Below are positions 19,080 to 26,600 of a stretch of DNA of 64,000 nucleotides, piece after piece. A program made the translations under genes and the position numbers. Below the pieces are notes generated by a model. The model was not told the origin of the DNA. It searched no databases and worked only from the letters and a program-made list of their open reading frames with translations. This DNA is from a bacterium (GTDB taxonomy: Bacteria > Bacillota > Bacilli > Lactobacillales > Streptococcaceae), in the NCBI GenBank assembly GCA_905221325.1, contig CAJNCS010000003.1, positions 186,001-250,000 on the forward strand, read 5' to 3'. Positions within the stretch are counted from its first letter, which is position 1; each line of letters opens with the position of its first letter.

Positions 19080-20258
19080 ATGCCACTTCCAGTTAGAAAA
19101 TCCCTACACGATGCGGTTTTACAGGCTTCAAAAGCCGATACTTGGGATCAAGCTACCAAGGAATGGAATGAAGTTTCCTTGATTTTTAATGGCCTCAGCC
19201 GTAGTAATTGTATCTGTGGAAATGTGATTAAGTACGCTTACGAACTCTTTAACGGAGTTACAGGACAACGCCTCTTTCCGATTGGTAGCGACTGTGTTCG
19301 TCATTTTCACCGATTGTCCCTTGACCAGCAATTGGAAGAGGAAGAAAAAATACTCAGAAAGGTTGAAAATCTGACTAGAAAGGCCCAGAAAAAGGAAAAA
19401 ATCAAGGCCACTAAAAGCGACTTTGACGAACGACTTCTAAAATGGTTTTGGGAAAAAGGTGTTTTCAAAGCCAATCGTGGCAATCAATTCGCACCTGAGA
19501 AAGATTACCAGCTATTCCTAGAGATCTTTCAAGGCGGAAGTTGGACCAAGGCAGAGCCAAAGAAAAAGGCTCGTATGGAAGAAGTTCTGGAAAAGTGTAT
19601 CAAACCTTTTCTACTTGGTAAGTCTGATGACCAACTCTACCTTGTTAAACTAGGCAAGGAGAAAATAGACTACGAACAAGAATTGCGGATTCAAGCAGAG
19701 AAAGAACGCAGGAAGAGAGATAAAATCGCCAAGCAATACGCAGATAATCTCATTCTTGCCATGGGACCTGCAGAACGAGCCTATCAAGATTACTTTGGCT
19801 TTACAGAAACCTTGACCCAAGAAGAACGAATGTGGGAGAAAATCCTCTTTGGTAAGAATAGAGACGAACGGGCTATTAAGGCTAAACAAAACCAAAAGGA
19901 GCTGGAAAAGGATCGGCGAATTGCAAATCAAAATCCGATTGAACGAAAGCAGAAGCAAACTTGGCTTCTTAATTCCTATTTTCGTGATTTACCTGATGAA
20001 AAAGCTAGATTTTCTCGTCTCTTATTAGAATATCGAAAAAGTGGAGAAGTACGCTTTTCAGATGAATACTTATCTGAGCATCTCATCGACTTTTTCTACA
20101 AGATGAAAGCCTTTGAGTTTGAAATTGCACCAGAACAAGTCCGCGATTTTCTAAAAGAATGCCTTCAGGCAGAACATCTATCATCTGCACAAGAAAGCTG
20201 GATTAGAGGTATTTTGACAAACTGCCTTCACCCGTTTTTAGATAGGTTACTTATATAG
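19080..20258 (+). CDS. Hypothetical protein with CxC zinc-like motif, rexA-linked
   Basis: A 392-residue soluble, highly charged protein I do not recognise by function. Near residues 42 to 75 there is a C-I-C-G-N pattern, then G-S-D-C-V-R-H-F, together a plausible C2-CH metal site. Residues 85 to 110 and 190 to 230 are lysine/glutamate-rich and probably helical or coiled coil. It begins 18 bases after rexA with a strong GAAAGGAG RBS and no promoter between, so it is probably cotranscribed with rexBA; a terminator follows. A nucleic-acid role is inferred only from the zinc motif and company. Similar hypothetical genes sit after rexA in related streptococci. Confidence 0.8.
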   Translation: MPLPVRKSLHDAVLQASKADTWDQATKEWNEVSLIFNGLSRSNCICGNVIKYAYELFNGVTGQRLFPIGSDCVRHFHRLSLDQQLEEEEKILRKVENLTRKAQKKEKIKATKSDFDERLLKWFWEKGVFKANRGNQFAPEKDYQLFLEIFQGGSWTKAEPKKKARMEEVLEKCIKPFLLGKSDDQLYLVKLGKEKIDYEQELRIQAEKERRKRDKIAKQYADNLILAMGPAERAYQDYFGFTETLTQEERMWEKILFGKNRDERAIKAKQNQKELEKDRRIANQNPIERKQKQTWLLNSYFRDLPDEKARFSRLLLEYRKSGEVRFSDEYLSEHLIDFFYKMKAFEFEIAPEQVRDFLKECLQAEHLSSAQESWIRGILTNCLHPFLDRLLI

Positions 20259-20293
20259 AAAAAATCCTACCTTGTCTATGCATGGTAGGATTT
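20259..20293. terminator. Bidirectional terminator
   Basis: A 10-bp perfect stem (AAATCCTACC / GGTAGGATTT) with a run of A before and T after, between the convergent gene at 19080 and the toxin gene. Confidence 0.8.
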
Positions 20294-20648
20294 AGGTATC
20301 TCCGAAGATGTACTGGTAAAGTTGGACGACTTTCTGAAAACATTGTGTGTCCATTCTTGTTATTTTTTGAGCATTACGCATCCGAAAATCAAAAGTATAC
20401 AGTTGAAATGGATTGACAGCACCATCTGCCTTATCCGACGAGACAGGAACGAGCAGGCCTTTTTCTGCTAAATGCTTCTGACCATAGGTAATAGGACAGA
20501 CAGCCACAAAACCAGTTTGCAAGGCATATTCTCTCCTAGAAACTACCAAGGCAGGTCGCCTTTTCTGGATTTCTCGACCGACTGATGGATCAAAATCCAG
20601 CCAAATGATATCCTGCTTTTCAGGAATATAGTCAGATTTCGCTATCAA
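20292..20648 (-). CDS. MazF/PemK-family endoribonuclease toxin
   Basis: A 118-residue toxin of the PemK/MazF fold. Family features are QDIIWLDFDPSVG(R)EIQKRRPALVVS at the N-terminus, where R in KRRPA and the following strand form the active site, and V-C-P-I-T near residue 50. Members cleave mRNA at short motifs. The start overlaps the antitoxin end by 17 bases, the usual arrangement for type II toxin-antitoxin pairs. Confidence 0.9.
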   Translation of the reverse strand: MIAKSDYIPEKQDIIWLDFDPSVGREIQKRRPALVVSRREYALQTGFVAVCPITYGQKHLAEKGLLVPVSSDKADGAVNPFQLYTFDFRMRNAQKITRMDTQCFQKVVQLYQYIFGDT

Positions 20649-20847
20649 GTGAACTTACCCCTTCAAAATCGTTTGTCATTCTCAAATTAGTAATCCCATC
20701 AAAAGGATCTTTCAGTTTTGGAGCTAAGACAATGACTCCGTCAATCCCTTTGTAGACAACCATTTCTTGACCTTCTGTCATCCCTAAATTTTTAGGAATG
20801 GTCACAGTGAGAGAATTCCCTACCTTCCGAGTCTTTACTGTATTCAT
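20632..20847 (-). CDS. MazE-like AbrB-family antitoxin
   Basis: A 71-residue protein with an N-terminal SpoVT/AbrB swapped-hairpin DNA-binding domain (KTRKVGNSLTVTIPKNLG) and an acidic C-terminal tail that would cover the toxin. It is first in the operon, preceded by GGAGGTAGAGCG and a promoter whose -10 lies inside a 19-bp imperfect palindrome, the expected autoregulation site. Confidence 0.88.
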   Translation of the reverse strand: MNTVKTRKVGNSLTVTIPKNLGMTEGQEMVVYKGIDGVIVLAPKLKDPFDGITNLRMTNDFEGVSSLDSEI

Positions 20848-20867
20848 CGCTCTACCTCCACGAAATT

Positions 20868-20906
20868 GTATACACTAAGTATATACCAAACAGCAAATAA
20901 AGTCAA
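20868..20906 (-). promoter_or_regulatory. Promoter and palindromic operator of the toxin-antitoxin operon
   Basis: On the - strand TTGACT (20901 to 20906), a 17-base spacer, then TATACT (20878 to 20883). The palindrome GTATACACT-A-AGTATATAC (20868 to 20886, one mismatch) covers the -10, as expected for repression by the MazE-type antitoxin. Confidence 0.75.
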
Positions 20907-20920
20907 GCAAATGTTTAATT

Positions 20921-20938
20921 ACATAAATTAAGTTATGT
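20921..20938. repeat. Palindrome ACATAA-N6-TTATGT, copy 1
   Basis: The first of three sites in this window with identical half-sites and a six-base spacer. It lies between the toxin-antitoxin promoter and rbgA. Confidence 0.55.
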
Positions 20939-21056
20939 GCTATAGTGTGATTTTATTTTAGTCAAAGCCTGTGCAAAAGCACCTAATTTATGATAGAATA
21001 GATGATGAGAAAGAAAACGTTTTATTACGTTTTTTTAGTCGGAAGGGGAAAATATT

Positions 21057-21908
21057 ATGGCTACTATTCAATGGTTTCCGGGCCACATGTCTAAGGCTCG
21101 GCGACAGGTTCAGGAGAATTTAAAGTTTGTTGATTTTGTGACAATTTTGGTGGATGCGCGTCTACCTTTATCTAGTCAAAATCCTATGTTAACCAAGATT
21201 GTGGGTGATAAACCAAAACTCTTGATTTTGAACAAGGCAGATCTGGCTGACCCAGCAATGACAAAAGAATGGCGTCAGTATTTTGAATCACAGGGAATCC
21301 AAACTCTGGCTATCAACTCCAAAGAGCAAGTGACTGTAAAAGTTGTGACAGATGCAGCGAAAAAGCTCATGGCAGACAAGATAGCTCGTCAGAAAGAACG
21401 TGGTATTCAAATTGAAACCTTGCGAACCATGATTATCGGAATTCCAAATGCCGGTAAGTCAACTCTGATGAATCGTTTGGCTGGGAAAAAGATTGCGGTT
21501 GTCGGCAATAAACCAGGTGTTACCAAGGGGCAACAATGGCTCAAAACCAATAAAGATCTTGAAATCCTAGACACACCTGGGATTCTCTGGCCTAAGTTTG
21601 AAGATGATGCTGTCGCACTCAAACTAGCCTTGACTGGAGCAATTAAAGACCAGTTGCTTCCAATGGATGAAGTGACCATTTTTGGTCTCAATTATTTCAA
21701 AAAACATTATCCAGAAAAGCTAGCTGAACGCTTCAAACAAATGAAAATTGAAGAAGAAGCGCCTGTTATCATCATGGATATGACGCGTGCCCTCGGTTTC
21801 CGTGACGACTACGACCGCTTTTACAGTCTTTTCGTGAAGGAAGTCCGTGATGGAAAACTCGGTAACTACACCTTAGATACATTGGACGACATCGATGACG
21901 ACGATTAA
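21057..21908 (+). CDS. rbgA: Ribosome biogenesis GTPase RbgA (YlqF)
   Basis: A 283-residue circularly permuted GTPase needed for late 50S subunit assembly. The motif order is G4 (LNKADL, near residue 58), G5 (NSKEQ), G1 (GIPNAGKST, near 130), G2 and G3 (DTPGILWP, near 175), which is the permuted order of the YlqF family. The N-terminal [11 protein letters not shown] is a family signature. The RBS is GGAAGGGG. It overlaps rnhB by 14 bases. Confidence 0.96.
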   Translation: MATIQWFPGHMSKARRQVQENLKFVDFVTILVDARLPLSSQNPMLTKIVGDKPKLLILNKADLADPAMTKEWRQYFESQGIQTLAINSKEQVTVKVVTDAAKKLMADKIARQKERGIQIETLRTMIIGIPNAGKSTLMNRLAGKKIAVVGNKPGVTKGQQWLKTNKDLEILDTPGILWPKFEDDAVALKLALTGAIKDQLLPMDEVTIFGLNYFKKHYPEKLAERFKQMKIEEEAPVIIMDMTRALGFRDDYDRFYSLFVKEVRDGKLGNYTLDTLDDIDDDD

Positions 21909-22674
21909 AGAAATCAGAGAACTTCTTGCCACTGTCAAAGACTTAGACGATTCCCTTTTTCTTGAACTGGAAAAGGATCCTCGTTCTGGAGTTCAAAAAG
22001 AAATCAGCAAGCGTAAAAAAGTCATTCAGGCTGAACTGGATGAGGATCTTCGTTTAGAATCCATGCTGTCCTATGAAAAAGAACTTTACAAGCAAGGAAT
22101 GACCTTGATAGCAGGTGTTGACGAGGTTGGTCGTGGTCCTCTGGCTGGACCTGTGGTCGCTGCAGCCGTTATCTTGCCGAAAAATTGTAAGATTAGAGGC
22201 CTCAACGACAGCAAAAAGATCCCCAAAAAGAAACATCTGGAAATTTATCAAGCCGTTCAAGACCAAGCCTTGGAAATCGGAATTGGTATCATGGATAATC
22301 ACATCATTAACCAAGTCAATATCTATGAAGCGACCAAACTGGCCATGAAAGAAGCAATCTCCCAGCTCAGTCCGCATCCTGAGCACCTCTTGATAGATGC
22401 CATGAAACTGGAGTTGCCAATTCCCCAAACAGCAATCATCAAAGGAGATGCCAACTCCCTCTCTATCGCAGCCGCATCTATCGTGGCCAAGGTGACACGG
22501 GATAATATTATGAAGGACTATGATGACCAATATCCTGGCTATGATTTCGCTGCCAATGCTGGATATGGAACTGCTAAACACTTAGAAGGTCTCGAAAAAC
22601 TAGGAGTTACTCCCATCCATCGAACCAGTTTTGAACCGATAAAATCACTGGTTGCAGCAAATAAAGAAAGTTAA
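21895..22674 (+). CDS. rnhB: Ribonuclease HII
   Basis: A 259-residue type 2 RNase H that removes ribonucleotides and RNA primers from DNA hybrids. Catalytic acids are visible in [14 protein letters not shown] (D and E of the DEVGRG motif near residue 77), in LLIDAMKL, and a fourth in the downstream region. The 70-residue N-terminal extension is usual for Firmicute RNase HII. The pairing with rbgA is conserved in streptococci. Confidence 0.96.
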   Translation: MTTIKEIRELLATVKDLDDSLFLELEKDPRSGVQKEISKRKKVIQAELDEDLRLESMLSYEKELYKQGMTLIAGVDEVGRGPLAGPVVAAAVILPKNCKIRGLNDSKKIPKKKHLEIYQAVQDQALEIGIGIMDNHIINQVNIYEATKLAMKEAISQLSPHPEHLLIDAMKLELPIPQTAIIKGDANSLSIAAASIVAKVTRDNIMKDYDDQYPGYDFAANAGYGTAKHLEGLEKLGVTPIHRTSFEPIKSLVAANKES

Positions 22675-22690
22675 GTTGGAGGAAATGATT

Positions 22691-24241
22691 ATGGAGGAAC
22701 AGTCAGAAATACTCCGGTCCAAGAAAGAATTTGCCTTTGCCTCAAGCACCATATTATCCCAAGTTGGCCGAGGAATCATTGTTGGCCTCGTCGTCGGACT
22801 CATCGTCGGATCCTTTCGGTTTTCAATCGAAAAAGGCTTCCACCTGATACAAGGACTTTATCAAGATCAAGCGCACCTAGTGCAAAATCTTTTTATCATT
22901 GGTCTATTTTATTTAATAGTTTGTTGGCTCAGTGCGAAATTAACTCGGTCAGAAAAAGACATCAAAGGTTCAGGAATTCCTCAAGTCGAAGCCGAACTAA
23001 AGGGACTGATGACTCTTAACTGGTGGAGTGTTCTCTGGAAAAAATATGTATTAGGTATTCTTGCTATTGCCAGTGGCCTTATGCTAGGGCGTGAAGGGCC
23101 AAGTATTCAACTTGGAGCTGTTGGTGGTAAAGGCATTGCTAAGTGGCTAAAATCTAGCCCAGTAGAGGAACGCTCCCTAATTGCGAGTGGAGCCGCTGCA
23201 GGACTAGCAGCTGCCTTTAATGCACCGATTGCTGGGTTGCTCTTTGTTGTAGAAGAAGTCTATCACCATTTTTCACGTTTTTTCTGGGTCTCAACTCTAG
23301 CAGCCAGCATCGTAGCAAACTTTGTCTCACTGCTCATATTTGGCCTAACACCCGTACTGGATATGCCGGATAACATTCCTCTCATGACCCTAGACCAGTA
23401 TTGGATTTACCTCCTTATGGGAGTTTTTCTCGGACTTTCTGGTTTTCTCTATGAGAAAGCTGTACTCAATGTTGGTCGAGTTTATGACTGGATTGGTCAA
23501 AAAATCCATTTGGATAAAGCTTATTATCCAATCTTGGCCTTTGTTCTTATCATACCAGTCGGGATTTTCTTGCCACAAATTCTCGGTGGTGGAAATCAGG
23601 TCGTTCTTTCTTTGACTGAGCAAAATTTTAGTTTTCAAGTTCTATTAGCTTACTTTTTGATTCGCTTTGTTTGGAGCATGATTAGTTATGGAAGCGGCCT
23701 CCCAGGAGGAATTTTCCTACCCATTTTGGCGCTTGGTTCCTTACTTGGTGCCCTAGTCGGTGTCATTTGTGTCAATCTTGGGCTTGTTAGTCGGGAGCAG
23801 TTTCCTATATTTGTCATTTTAGGAATGAGTGGCTACTTTGGGGCAATTTCCAAGGCTCCCTTAACTGCTATGATACTCGTAACCGAGATGGTTGGAGATA
23901 TTCGCAACCTCATGCCACTTGGTTTAGTGACGTTGGTCGCCTACATCGTCATGGATCTGCTCAAGGGTGCTCCAGTCTATGAGGCCATGCTAGAAAAAAT
24001 GCTACCAGAAGAAGCAACAGACGAAGGAGAAGTCACCCTCATAGAAATCCCTGTGTCTGACAAAATCGCTGGAAAACAGGTTCACGAACTCAACTTGCCA
24101 CATAACGTACTCATTACCACCCAAGTCCATAATGGCAAAAGCCAAACAGTTAACGGTTCAACTAGAATGTATCTGGGTGATATGATTCACCTGGTGATTC
24201 CAAAAAGTGAAATTGGAAAAGTCAAAGATTTGTTGTTGTAG
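22691..24241 (+). CDS. ClC-family chloride channel/antiporter with C-terminal RCK-like domain
   Basis: A 516-residue membrane protein. Ion-path motifs are GSGIPQVE (residues near 97), GREGPSIQLG (near 136) with the gating-glutamate position retained, and GSGLPGGIFLP (near 340). The last 70 residues form a soluble TrkA-C-like domain. ClC proteins of this type exchange chloride for protons, or fluoride in some clades. The start at 22691 has GGAGG eight bases upstream; a frame from 22652 overlaps rnhB without support. Confidence 0.92.
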   Translation: MEEQSEILRSKKEFAFASSTILSQVGRGIIVGLVVGLIVGSFRFSIEKGFHLIQGLYQDQAHLVQNLFIIGLFYLIVCWLSAKLTRSEKDIKGSGIPQVEAELKGLMTLNWWSVLWKKYVLGILAIASGLMLGREGPSIQLGAVGGKGIAKWLKSSPVEERSLIASGAAAGLAAAFNAPIAGLLFVVEEVYHHFSRFFWVSTLAASIVANFVSLLIFGLTPVLDMPDNIPLMTLDQYWIYLLMGVFLGLSGFLYEKAVLNVGRVYDWIGQKIHLDKAYYPILAFVLIIPVGIFLPQILGGGNQVVLSLTEQNFSFQVLLAYFLIRFVWSMISYGSGLPGGIFLPILALGSLLGALVGVICVNLGLVSREQFPIFVILGMSGYFGAISKAPLTAMILVTEMVGDIRNLMPLGLVTLVAYIVMDLLKGAPVYEAMLEKMLPEEATDEGEVTLIEIPVSDKIAGKQVHELNLPHNVLITTQVHNGKSQTVNGSTRMYLGDMIHLVIPKSEIGKVKDLLL

Positions 24242-24251
24242 TACTGTTTTT

Positions 24252-24269
24252 ACATAATTTATGTTATGT
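24252..24269. repeat. Palindrome ACATAA-N6-TTATGT, copy 2
   Basis: Starts ten bases after the ClC stop codon and has the same half-sites and spacing as the copies at 20921 and 27675. Confidence 0.55.
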
Positions 24270-24310
24270 ATTTTGAATTATGGATTTCTTAATAATAAAT
24301 TACATTAGAA

Positions 24311-24345
24311 AACCGATTATCAGAAATGAGATCGGTTATTTTTTC
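24311..24345 (+). terminator. Terminator after the ClC gene
   Basis: AACCGAT / ATCGGTT stem followed by ATTTTTTC. Confidence 0.65.
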
Positions 24346-24371
24346 AGATAAGATATTTCACATATAACTAA

Positions 24372-24400
24372 TTGAACTTTGGTAAAAATAAGACTATAAT
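24372..24400 (+). promoter_or_regulatory. Promoter upstream of the small membrane protein gene
   Basis: TTGAAC (24372 to 24377), a 17-base spacer, TATAAT (24395 to 24400): a near-consensus promoter with the transcript start expected near 24407. It lies at the left edge of the accessory patch. Confidence 0.75.
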
Positions 24401-24473
24401 TAAGTTAGAAATGATAAAGCATAAAGCTAGAAAGGAGTTTACTGTATCAAATCTGTACAGTAAGATTAAGATC

Positions 24474-24668
24474 ATGAAAAAGAAAACAATAGCAATTATA
24501 CAATGTATTTTGTATCTCATAGCTCCTTATATAGCTCTTCAGTTATGTAGAATGAACAGAAGTATCGTTACTGATAATCTCTTTTTTATTTTCCTTATTC
24601 TGCTGACTATTTCATTCTGGTTTAGTATTTGGAAACTAGAAAAAGCACTAGATAATGATTCACAATAA
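24474..24668 (+). CDS. Small hypothetical membrane protein
   Basis: A 64-residue protein (start MKKKTI) with two predicted membrane helices, about residues 4 to 24 and 33 to 55, and a short charged tail. I do not recognise it. Start choice is uncertain: no good RBS precedes 24474, while AAAGGAG at 24431 is followed by no usable start. An in-frame ATG at 24411 would sit four bases after the predicted transcript start and give an 85-residue, almost leaderless product. A strong promoter upstream and a terminator downstream support a real transcript. The gene belongs to the AT-rich patch next to dif. Confidence 0.4.
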   Translation: MKKKTIAIIQCILYLIAPYIALQLCRMNRSIVTDNLFFIFLILLTISFWFSIWKLEKALDNDSQ

Positions 24669-24676
24669 TAACTCCT

Positions 24677-24726
24677 AAGACTTGGTTCTGTATTTCATAG
24701 ATCTAAGTCTTTTTTCTATTTTATTC
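24677..24726 (+). terminator. Probable terminator after the small membrane protein gene
   Basis: AAGACTT pairs with AAGTCTT over a 31-base loop, followed by TTTTTCT. The stem is short. Confidence 0.45.
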
Positions 24727-24805
24727 CTTTTTATAAAAAAACAAAAATTTATGTACAATTGACTTAACAAGAACTAAACCATTGATATAACTAAATTAGA
24801 AGCGT

Positions 24806-24840
24806 AAAGTACATTCTTTAAAAAGTGTATTTTATTTTTA
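24806..24840. repeat. Direct repeat, left copy (AAAGTACATT unit)
   Basis: Begins AAAGTACATT and continues as a roughly 35-base AT-rich stretch resembling the one at 26371. The remaining intergenic sequence between 24727 and 24933 shows no gene. Confidence 0.45.
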
Positions 24841-24928
24841 TTTTGCACATTATTCTGGAGTGGTGTTTTGTATGTTTTATAGTTCATCATATTATCAAAT
24901 CTAAGAAATTGATTTGTACATTTTTAAA

Positions 24929-24958
24929 AATAGAGTAGCTATTTTATTGATAGCTACT
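24929..24958 (-). terminator. Terminator of the 255-aa accessory gene
   Basis: AGTAGCTAT / ATAGCTACT, a 9-bp perfect stem, with a T-run in the - direction (CTATTTTTA). It overlaps the stop codon of the gene. Confidence 0.6.
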
Positions 24959-25721
24959 GTTCTTGAGTTTGAACTTCTTTATTAAGTTCATTTAATAAAT
25001 TGTTAATTTTTGATTCAACTGATACTCTTGTTACTTTTAAGATATTTTTTGGTTTTAGAGAAGGATTACTAGGATTGTTTACTTCAAAACAATTTTCGTA
25101 ATTTTTCAACTCAGGAATTGCTTCGTACCATCTTTTGAAAGAACGAGTCAAGATTATTTTTACATCTTTTTGTTTGATACGATTTTTAATAATGTCAAAA
25201 AGGAATTTTTGAGATGGAAGATAATCTTTTCCTGCTAGTTTATCACAACGATCATCATAAGAGATAGAATGATAAGGAAAGAATTCTGCAAGAGCAATAT
25301 TTTTAGTAATTGTCTTTAATGAAGTTAGAATTTCTCTTTTATCTATTATCCAATCTTTCAGTTTTTCTCCCCAGTATCCCAAATTATTATCAGTTGAAAA
25401 TTCTAAAGCGTAAAAATTCGTTGAGTTTAATTCAAGATTGTTTTTTATTTTATTTGCGTATTTTAGATCTGATTTATAGTCATCTTCATAATCTCGACTA
25501 TAGCAAGGATTCAAGCTTAGAATAATCACACTAGCGTGCTGTATATCACCAACAAAGTGTTGAGGATAGACTTCAAGTTTTAAAGCGTATTTAGGGTCTT
25601 TTGATAGATAAGATTTTCTTTCGATAAACTGTTTAATATATTCCCAGTCGTCATCAGCAACTATTATTTTGCTACCATTGTAGTCTCTTGGAGCTACACC
25701 AATCCAAGGATTCTTCATCAT
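24954..25721 (-). CDS. Hypothetical protein, possibly uracil-DNA-glycosylase-like fold
   Basis: A 255-residue soluble protein I do not firmly recognise. Residues 64 to 74 read as a hydrophobic strand followed by L-N-P-C-Y, which resembles the strand-plus-G-x-N/D-P motif I of the uracil-DNA-glycosylase superfamily. A later strand VKIILTRSF (187 to 195) and NNPSNPS (215 to 221) occupy the places of the C-terminal strand and H-P-S loop of that fold. FFPYHS lies at 147 to 152. The catalytic residues are not clear, so enzyme activity is doubtful. It runs against its + strand neighbours, is AT-rich, and lies in the dif-adjacent accessory patch, as cargo or defence genes often do (inference). Confidence 0.7.
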   Translation of the reverse strand: MMKNPWIGVAPRDYNGSKIIVADDDWEYIKQFIERKSYLSKDPKYALKLEVYPQHFVGDIQHASVIILSLNPCYSRDYEDDYKSDLKYANKIKNNLELNSTNFYALEFSTDNNLGYWGEKLKDWIIDKREILTSLKTITKNIALAEFFPYHSISYDDRCDKLAGKDYLPSQKFLFDIIKNRIKQKDVKIILTRSFKRWYEAIPELKNYENCFEVNNPSNPSLKPKNILKVTRVSVESKINNLLNELNKEVQTQEQ

Positions 25722-25798
25722 ATTAACCTCTATTTCATATTTATAACACTATTTTAACACAAATATGAATACTTCCTAAGATAAAAAGTAATAATTAA

Positions 25799-25807
25799 TG
25801 ATATAAT
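25799..25807 (+). promoter_or_regulatory. Extended -10 promoter of the 132-aa membrane-anchored gene
   Basis: TG-A-TATAAT, followed by the RBS AAAGGA at 25822. Confidence 0.6.
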
Positions 25808-25835
25808 AGTATTATAAAACGAAAGGATATTAAGA

Positions 25836-26234
25836 ATGGATGATATTAATACTGTAATCACTTCAATTATAACATCAGGAATTATTGGTGTCTTTATTTC
25901 AGAGTATTATCAACGAAAAACCTTGGTTAAGAAAATGAAGAGAGATTTTGTTATCGAATTTTTTAGTTGTAGATTTATGTTGAAAGATGACCATAAAGGG
26001 GATACTACTGAGTTAAATAAAACATTGGGTAAAATCCCTATTATTTTTTCAGATAATAAAAAGGTGATTGAGTGTTACGACAATCTTTTTACTGACAATA
26101 GTAATAAAACCTTATTAAGATTGATTAAAGCAATGTGTAAAGATAAAAATGTGAACATTGATATTTCTAGTTGGGATGATGATATGATTATGCGAGTATT
26201 ATCCGTTACCAAAGAAGAAAATATTTTTTCATAA
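25836..26234 (+). CDS. Hypothetical membrane-anchored protein
   Basis: A 132-residue protein with one N-terminal hydrophobic helix (residues 5 to 22) followed by a basic segment (QRKTLVKKMKRD) and a cytosolic domain. The stretch LNKTLGKIPIIFSDNKKVIECYDNLF (read in two halves) looks like small accessory-region families annotated only as domains of unknown function, perhaps the DUF6680 type. Promoter, RBS and length support expression. Its divergent neighbour at 24954 is also unfamiliar; the two share an upstream region of about 114 bases and may be one module. No function is proposed. Confidence 0.7.
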   Translation: MDDINTVITSIITSGIIGVFISEYYQRKTLVKKMKRDFVIEFFSCRFMLKDDHKGDTTELNKTLGKIPIIFSDNKKVIECYDNLFTDNSNKTLLRLIKAMCKDKNVNIDISSWDDDMIMRVLSVTKEENIFS

Positions 26235-26282
26235 TATACTTCATGTAGTAGATGTAAAAGGTTAATTATAAAAGGAGAAACT

Positions 26283-26315
26283 ATGGCTAATAAGAGAACA
26301 TTTTGTTCCTTATAG
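26283..26315 (+). CDS. Ten-residue micro-ORF with strong RBS (or gene remnant)
   Basis: The sequence AAAAGGAGAAACT stands directly before an ATG, giving MANKRTFCSL and a stop, then a perfect-palindrome terminator 10 bases later. The strong RBS and immediate terminator are unusual for random sequence. It could be a very short peptide gene, the truncated start of a lost gene, or the 5' part of a regulatory RNA. It follows the 132-aa gene by 48 bases and could be cotranscribed with it. Confidence 0.35.
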   Translation: MANKRTFCSL

Positions 26316-26325
26316 GAAAATCTAA

Positions 26326-26356
26326 AAACAGGTTCAAATTTGAACTTGTTTTTTTA
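26326..26356 (+). terminator. Terminator after the micro-ORF
   Basis: AAACAGGTTCAAA / TTTGAACTTGTTT with one G-U pair and a following T-run; the tightest hairpin in the accessory patch. Confidence 0.8.
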
Positions 26357-26370
26357 TCATAGATTTTTAT

Positions 26371-26405
26371 AAAGTACATTATTTTAAAAGATTGTATTTT
26401 TAGTT
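26371..26405. repeat. Direct repeat, right copy (AAAGTACATT unit)
   Basis: AAAGTACATT followed by an AT-rich stretch similar to that at 24806; a third, shorter AAAGTACATT stands at 26463 to 26472. The copies bracket the genes at 24954 to 26315. Confidence 0.45.
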
Positions 26406-26517
26406 TTCAAGTTGATAATGTACAGAATTTTTGTATGCGAAAGATTTAGTTTTCACGTGAATAAAGTACATTATTTCGAGAAAAATTTTTTTGGTTAACT
26501 AATAAAGCTCCTATAAC

Positions 26518-26571
<54 letters not shown>

Positions 26572-26600
26572 ACTAGTAGACTTAATTATGGAGAAAATAC

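Noticed and set aside
22054..22581. 175-codon open frame on the - strand inside rnhB
   Set aside because: Antisense shadow of a well-conserved gene; the translation shows no family features and there is no RBS.
24372..24473. Possible longer N-terminus of the small membrane protein starting at a TTG at 24372
   Set aside because: The TTG is part of a near-consensus -35 box (TTGAAC, 17 bases before TATAAT), so it would not be in the mRNA.
24242..26517. Complete mobile element inserted at dif
   Set aside because: No integrase, transposase, relaxase or second dif-like site was seen in the patch; only the direct repeats hint at movement.
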